From: Ottelia alismoides
Taxonomy: Eukaryota > Streptophyta > Magnoliopsida > Alismatales > Hydrocharitaceae
DNA length: 64,000 bases
Assembly: GCA_037367405.1 (NCBI GenBank)
Contig: JAZKJV010001876.1
Coordinates: 558,001-622,000, forward strand
Reading direction: 5' to 3'
Part shown: positions 58,341 to 64,000 of the stretch, in pieces
Numbering within the stretch: the first letter of the stretch is position 1
Layout of the letters: each line of letters begins with the position of its first letter
Translations under genes and position numbers: made by a program
Notes under the pieces: model-generated
Database searches by the model: none
What the model saw: the letters and a program-made list of their open reading frames with translations, nothing else
What the model was told of the DNA's origin: nothing

Positions 58341-60394
58341 GATGTGGTCTCTTGACTCACATCTATTGCATCTCACGTCTGATTATCATTGTTCTTCCGA
58401 CTTGTATAGATCTAGTTGTCCATATCATTCCATTCTTTAATCCCAAATCCCTTTCTCATCTTATGATTATGCTATACTTAAGGTGTACTTTACCCTAAGT
58501 ATAGGGGGTGTAGGACTCTCGGGTATTCTATTCATTCTTTATACCTCTGTTTTTCTGCCTATACTTAGGGATATTTTACCCTAAGTATAGGGGGTAGACC
58601 CTGTACGTCCTTCCACTCGGATTTCCCTTCATGTACAGCTTGTTGTACTTAGGATTACTTGATCCTAAGTATAGGGGAAACACCTAGTCCTCTTCATTCT
58701 ATTCTTTGATTCGTCTTTGTATATACCATTCCTTTTCACTTCCCTATACTAAGCACGAGTTATGTCTTCTTCATCGCTCTTGATCACTCTGAGGACATCG
58801 TTCTAGCTAAGTATAGGGGGTGTCATATATATTTCATATATACTTTAGCCATAACTCGTACTTTGTGTGAGTGTGTTAATAAATAAAATGGCTAGAAATC
58901 CATAAAAATTTAAAATTTTCCCTTGTACATAAAATTCTTCTTGCACATAACTATCTATTTATAAAAATTATTTTGTACAAATATTTGTAAAAATGATTTG
59001 TGTAAATAGTTTGTAAATATTTTCATACCAAAATTATGTATATAATACAATTTTTTTTGTAAAATGTTTGAAAAACAAAATGTTTGCAAAAACCTTGTGT
59101 AAATTTGTGTAAATATTTTTGCAAAACTTCGCATTCATCCATACATCCACGTTTTCAAACATTTTTCAAAAATTTTGCACATTTGTAAAAAATTTGTAAA
59201 ATTGCATCTTTGTAAATATTTGTACAGTTTTTTCAAATCATAGTTGATATTTAAAATGGTCTGGAATTAAATTGACAAATGGAGCTTGGTTAAACCTTAA
59301 TCCACCTAATTATAAGAGGAACCTTACAGGGCTTAGGATTAAGATTTTTCAGGTCCATTGGGACTTAATTCTTTGAGTCCACTAGGCTATGAGCATATGT
59401 CATCTTGATGAGCCTAAGTAGAGCATTTAACAACACACACATGAATCTCAAAGACAATGGATTTACTTGCACCAGCACTTTACACTTAGCTCCACATATG
59501 AGGTGGTGAGGAGGCAGTTTCCTTTGGCTTGGGGTAGCATATGAGGGTAGTACTTCTAGGCAGAACCTCTCTTCTTCTTATAGTGAAGGAAGTGCGTATC
59601 AACTTGGTCTGGTGGTGATGAAGTCTAAAGACAGGAGTTGTGGGTTGCAATAAAGCTTCAAAAGAGGGATAGTCTACTGGCTCAAGAGGAAAAACTCATT
59701 ATGTATATATGTTGCACCATGTAGATATGTTGTACATATGCACATCAAAAAATGTGCAAAGGAAGAAAAACTCCAAAAAAGTGGTGGGTCGGATTGAAAA
59801 TCTAATAATCCCACCGGAGTGTATATAGTCAAATAAAGCAAAGCTTACGTTACACATGACCACCTCATGAAGCTTGCAGCGGGAGACTCAGGTACACTGG
59901 TTAGAGATCCCAAGGATACATGGCTACACTGGTCATGGTCCATTCTCTTCTTCCCCCTCTTCTTGAGCAGGTTGTACTTGAACTTAGAAGGGAATACCTC
60001 GCTCCTCGAGGAAAGAGTTGCTAGATCGAGGCATTAGAGTTACCAAGTTGTGGGAGGTTGTTTCTTTGTCATTTCTGAGGTGGAGAGCTACAAACTACTT
60101 ACACAGTACAAGGAAAGATTCATGGTCATTAGAGTTTGTGTATGTAGACTTGTTCTGATCTGGTTTATTGAGGAGTCTTGACCATAGATTGGTGGAACTT
60201 AGAGGCTGTTAAGTTTTAAGCTTAAGTCCAAATAAGGTTCCGACAAATTAGTAATCCAAAGGTCTGACTGAGCTCCATATTTCAATTTAATGAAGGAAAG
60301 TTTAATAATCAACCTTGATTTCCTCTCTTTTTCTTTTTCTTTCTCTTTTGCACTTCTTTTTCAAATAAGTGTTTTGTAAGGGACTAGCAAAAGT
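58341..60394 (+). other. Athila-B 3' untranslated region
   Basis: Two kilobases without a convincing gene. A stem-loop cluster (58472-58820) is followed by a TTGTAAAAAT-rich tract (58880-59245), then a block with no clear counterpart in Athila-A (59260-60390), including ACCAGCACTTTACACTTAGC-like text and a T/C-rich run at 60320-60360. No env-like frame with membrane segments was found. Confidence 0.65.
58472..58820 (+). repeat. stem-loop cluster, Athila-B
   Basis: Four modules. Near 58472-58505: arms CTATACTTAAGGT / ACCCTAAGTATAG, one mismatch. At 58558-58591: perfect CCTATACTTAGGG / CCCTAAGTATAGG. At 58646-58672: TACTTAGGAT / ATCCTAAGTA. At about 58744-58820: CTAAGCACGAGTTATGTC with GGACATCGTTCTAGCTAAG. 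Each ends TAAGTATAGGGG. Stem bases differ from Athila-A but pair within each module, so pairing is kept by compensating differences. Confidence 0.85.
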
Positions 60395-60408
60395 AAAGTA
60401 TATGGGGG
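60395..60408 (+). other. Athila-B polypurine tract
   Basis: AAAGTATATGGGGG directly before the TGACGAATC start of the 3' LTR. It is a variant of the AAGTATAGGGGG tract of Athila-A. Confidence 0.8.
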
Positions 60409-63400
60409 TGACGAATCATCATTCATCACTCTTTATTCCTTTATTTTAGCTAGAAACCTTGGTAAAATACCATGTAAATGTTTGTAAATAGAATGAATTG
60501 TCAAAAATGCATGCTTCATGTAAATAACCATAATTAGCATGTTTTTGCAAAAAAATAAAGGAATAAAGAAATAAAGAAAAAAGAGGAAATATTCAGAACA
60601 AATATTGAGTGACCCAAACCCAAGGGAGGGCTCAATATGGGCCTGACTGCAAAATAAAACAAGTAGAGAGAGATAGGGCCATTCATCTTTGTGTAAATAT
60701 TCCCCCTTTTATGGATATATTATTTACATAAAATAAAAATATTTATGTGTCCTCATAATGTGTATATATTTATAAAAATAAAATAAAACAAATAAAAAAA
60801 TAAAACAAAAATAAATTCTCTCTCTTCCCCTTGTATATACCATGTATATACGTGCCTATATATATTTATTTTACCCTTGTAAGTACACAATAAAAATTAA
60901 ATAAAAAGTATTTTGAATCCCATATTTTATATTGTAAATAAATAAAATATAAAATAGGGACAATTTAACAAAAATAAACAATTAAAAATAAAAATAAAAA
61001 ATACATAGGTATATATACCTATATATAATAATATACTATGTATATACACTAATTTATTTTTTAAAAAATAAATAAATATCACTAAAAAATAATTTCAAAA
61101 ATAATAAACATTTTTCATGTTGAAAATATTTTAAAATAAAATCATTTACTATTTTTTATTTAATTTACAAAAAATTAATAAATATTGGATTCTGATTGGT
61201 CCACGGGGGATTGTTCACCCCCGGTCAACTCCCCTCTGGACCACTTAGGATCCGGACCTCGTTTCGACCTGACTTCTCTCATTTTTCCCGAATCACTTCG
61301 CCTCCCATTTACCTAAACCCCCAGCTCCGATTGAACCTTGATGATCCGGGATTCACGCCCGACCTTCTTTCTAGGGGTCCGAGCTTTGGATTGCGTGCCC
61401 GACTCCCATCTTCTCGAACCCCTACTAGTATAAAGTCTCGCCTCCTTCCGCCATTTCACGCACCTTTGGCTCCCGTCTTCGACTCCCAGGACCTCCACCT
61501 TCATCCTTGAGTGACGGCGAGTGATCGAGAGTGTTGCAGCGAGGATTTGGAGGCGTTTGCCCTAGGTCCGGCGACCATCATCGTCGAGCTCCGCCGCCAG
61601 CGTAGTCCGAGCCTCTGGAGGCGATGCTCCATCGAGGCGAAGACTGTCGGAGATCCATCATCTCCCCCACAGTCGACTCCGACCATCAGGTATCACCCTT
61701 AGCTTCTAGTTCGTCGTTTAGACCCGATCGTTCCCACCTTGCTCCGCCAGCTCCGCCCCAGTGGCCGGAGCCCCGTCACTCCATCTCATCCGTATCGATA
61801 GATCCCTCGACCCATCGTCACCTTCCTTCTACGATCTGATTACCTCGATCTTGGCTATCCGAGCCAAGATCGGGTCTGGTTCCTTCCGCCGCCTCCATCG
61901 AAACCTCCCTTCGCATATCCACGTTGTTTCCCTTTTGTCATTTTGCAAATAACCCATGCTGGAGTCTTCCTCCGGGCACGAGCTTTCTATTACAGGTTAA
62001 TAAGCACAGGAAACCCCCTCGATCGCGTCTTCCATCCTTCGTCGGAGTCGCCCAGCTCCCTTCTCCATAGCTGGAGAATCGAACCGTTGGTAGCTCCATC
62101 GGACGCCACCACCCGATGCGGATCGTCATCGCGAGGAGAACCCCCCTCTCTGATCTTCCATCAGATGCTCGAATCACTCCCATCTCGCCGGAGAAGCTCG
62201 CCCAGGATGAGTTCTTCCATCCTATCTCTCTGCCGTCGGATCGCGCCTCGCCTCCAGATATCATTCGAGCCGTCCGTGTTCTGCTCCTGTCAGGTTGTTA
62301 GATACCAGATCTAACAGCCATGTGCACCCCACGTTCGGCGTCGTGTCAGCACCGTTGGATCTTCCAGGAGGCACCATCACAGCCGCACACCATCCGCCAT
62401 TCACCGCCCGACACCTGGCCCTCACGTGTCCCGCACGTGCTTTCGCTAGGTAACTTGCGCCCGACCCCCTGCATTTTACTTTAGTTTCTGCTTAGTCTAT
62501 TAAATAAACTCGCATACTTGGATAATTTATATATTTGGACCTGTAGTTTCTTATATTTGCATTTTAGTCCCTACTTTGTGGAGACACGTGCTTCGACACG
62601 TGATTTTGTGGGCTTTTTGCATATTCGGGGCCGGGTTTTATGACTGTTATGGAATGAATGATATGTTTTGAAAATTGCATATATACCCCTGTGCATACAG
62701 TATTTGAACATGTGTGGAAATTGATGTGAATTTTACACTGATGCCCTTATAGTTCCTGTGCGTGTTTCTTTTTAGCCCTCCGAACTTGTTTTTATTACAT
62801 ATAGGTCCATGTGTGCTCTGTCTTTTATATTGGTTGAATAAAATAGCAAATAAACTCCAAATCTCGTGAATTTTGGATACGTGGCTCCTGCCACTGTGTA
62901 AAAATTTCACTAAATTTTTGGAACATTTTTATTATTGTTTGTTATTTCTAATAAATCAAAAACCCTTGTTTTTGTCACTATTTGAATTATAAAATCCACT
63001 AAAAATTAAAAAAATCATCTAAAAATTACAAAAAAAATTAGATACGGTTTGTTTTGTTATTTTCTTGCTTCAGTCGAATTTTGGCTTGATTTGTATATAT
63101 ATATAAGACAGCTAAAAATCACAAAACCCTAAAAATCTTATAAAAATTCTTAAAAATTCTACAAAAATAAAAAAATGCAATTTTGATTTCTGTAGTTTAG
63201 TTTTTTCTTTCTAGTTATCATTAAAATTGTCTCTAGATTTTTAGAGGCTAATTATATATTTTTAATTAGCCTTTCAAATCTGGCTGCACATTGATTCTAA
63301 TTTTTTGTCCTTTTCTATTCTTATAAAATCAACTAGAAATCACAAAATTTTGAGAGAATTACCAACAACACTTAAAAATATAACAAAAAAATATTTTTAT

Positions 63401-63774
63401 TTTAATTTTCTAGCTTATTTTTTAGTGTTCAATAAATTGTGCTTGTGTGCTTTTTCCCCTTTTTCCTCATTTTCTTTATATTTAAAAATACAAAAAAAAT
63501 AAAAATACATAAAATCCACCAAAAATATATTTTCTTATTTTATTCATTTTCTGACTACTTCGTAGGCCACTTGGTCAATCCGTGCTCCTTGAGTTCGACC
63601 CTGGTCGCTATACCAGGTTAAATAAATAGCAAGACCGCTTATTCAGCTTTTTGACTGATTATCTTGTTTGCTGGTCTGATTTTTCTTATTGAGTCCGATC
63701 TGCGAGATCTGGGTCGCAACGACCCTTGATTGATTTTATCCCTACTCGGATTTTGTGGGATTTTCGGTTCATCA
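60409..63774 (+). repeat. Athila-B 3' LTR (3366 bp)
   Basis: TGACGAATCATC to GGTTCATCA; matches 22562-25848 throughout. Differences include an extra CTTCGACACGTG (62591-62602), which duplicates the neighbouring GACACGTG, and about 30 extra bases near 62875-62905. A longer AT repeat lies near 61010-61030. No gene is called in it. Confidence 0.92.
61429..61435 (+). promoter_or_regulatory. TATA box of the Athila-B 3' LTR
   Basis: TATAAAG in CTAGTATAAAGTCTCGCC, equivalent to 23547-23553. Outward transcription from here would enter copia-3. Confidence 0.55.
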
Positions 63775-63779
63775 GGTAG
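63775..63779 (+). other. target-site duplication GGTAG, right copy (Athila-B)
   Basis: Follows the TCATCA LTR end and matches 22557-22561. Confidence 0.92.
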
Positions 63780-64000
63780 TCAGAAAAACTACCAAATTGA
63801 ACAAAGGAAGATTAATTGCCTAGGGTAATACTCAATAATATGGAATAGACTTCTAGGAAACTTACAATTGGATTGCTAAATTTGCATCAATAAGGATGAT
63901 CTTGTCTATAGTGACACATGTGGATTTGGAGTTATTCCAATTGGATCTAAACACAACCTTCCTAAATGGAGAATTAATGAAGGAGATATATGTGCAACAA
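63780..64000 (+). pseudogene. pol: copia-3 reverse transcriptase (right half), runs off the window
   Basis: The frame continues the left half (22152-22561): VRKT, then KGRLIA with a stop for the next lysine, YGIDF with a stop for the next glutamine, ETY, then KFASIRMILSIVTHVDLELFQLDLNTTFLNGEL and KEIYVQQ. These are the fingers/palm motifs of copia reverse transcriptase; the aspartate of QLDLNTTFLNGEL is the first catalytic aspartate position. Three stops are visible, each one base from the expected codon (TAG or TAA for K, K and Q). The remainder lies beyond 64000. Confidence 0.9.

Larger units (their letters stand above)
22562..63774 (+). mobile_element. Athila-B: Ty3/gypsy Athila-type retrotransposon, 41.2 kb with nested insert
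   Basis: Terminal LTRs (22562-25848 and 60409-63774) bounded by TG...CA and GGTAG duplications, a tRNA-Asp-type primer site at 25852 and a polypurine tract ending at 60408. Internal order is leader, gag, protease, RT, RNase H, integrase and 3' untranslated region. Without Athila-A (29172-53512 plus one duplication) the element is about 16.9 kb, large but plausible for an Athila with 3.3 kb LTRs. The LTRs differ by roughly 5-7% by eye, so the insertion is not recent. All coding parts have stops or frameshifts. Confidence 0.9.

Noticed and set aside
33202..58820. Spaced palindromes as a CRISPR array
   Set aside because: Spacing is irregular, repeats differ, there are no unique spacers of uniform length, and the context is eukaryotic.

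Overview
This window is plant nuclear DNA made almost entirely of nested, decayed LTR retrotransposons. I found no host gene, structural RNA gene or CRISPR array. The plant assignment rests on element type: Ty3/gypsy elements of the Athila kind (long 2.9-3.4 kb LTRs, tRNA-Asp-type primer sites, Athila-like gag, protease, RT, RNase H and integrase) and Ty1/copia elements with iMet-type primer sites. The species cannot be told from the sequence. A large-genome seed plant fits the depth of nesting.

Layout. 1-975: piece of an Athila LTR. 976-22151: copia-1, with a truncated 5' LTR, primer site, long leader, gag, protease and integrase; after a 12.8 kb interruption it resumes with the end of RNase H and the 3' LTR. 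The interruption (6474-19273) is a pile of old Athila LTRs: two in minus orientation, and one in plus orientation that is itself interrupted by a solo LTR with a CTAGG target duplication. It ends with an Athila 3' untranslated region. 22152-22561 and 63780-64000: two halves of copia-3, a copia RT region.

The copia-3 halves are separated by Athila-B (22562-63774, 41.2 kb), flanked by GGTAG duplications. The copia reading frame is continuous across the gap. Athila-B has both LTRs, primer site, leader, gag, protease, RT, RNase H, integrase and a polypurine tract. Its gag is split by Athila-A (29172-53512, 24.3 kb), flanked by CCTCA; the gag frame is again continuous across the gap.

Athila-A is the strangest part. 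Its outer LTRs are in minus orientation, but its interior is in plus orientation. The interior holds a degraded pol copy (30458-33095) with its 3' region and an LTR piece, then a rearranged copia-2 (35124-43072), then a second pol copy (43073-45585) with its 3' region and a full LTR (47589-50535). That LTR lies tail to tail with the outer minus LTR (50559-53512), separated only by a primer-site remnant, giving an almost 6 kb inverted repeat.

None of the genes looks functional. Stops, frameshifts and deletions occur throughout, many of them C-to-T or G-to-A changes of the kind expected in methylated repeats. Shared non-coding architecture is better conserved than the proteins. Every Athila copy has a cluster of stem-loops ending in TAAGTATAGGGGG downstream of pol, followed by an A/T-homopolymer tract. 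Two copia copies share a possible small leader intron just upstream of gag. Alignments were made by eye, so identity values are rough.
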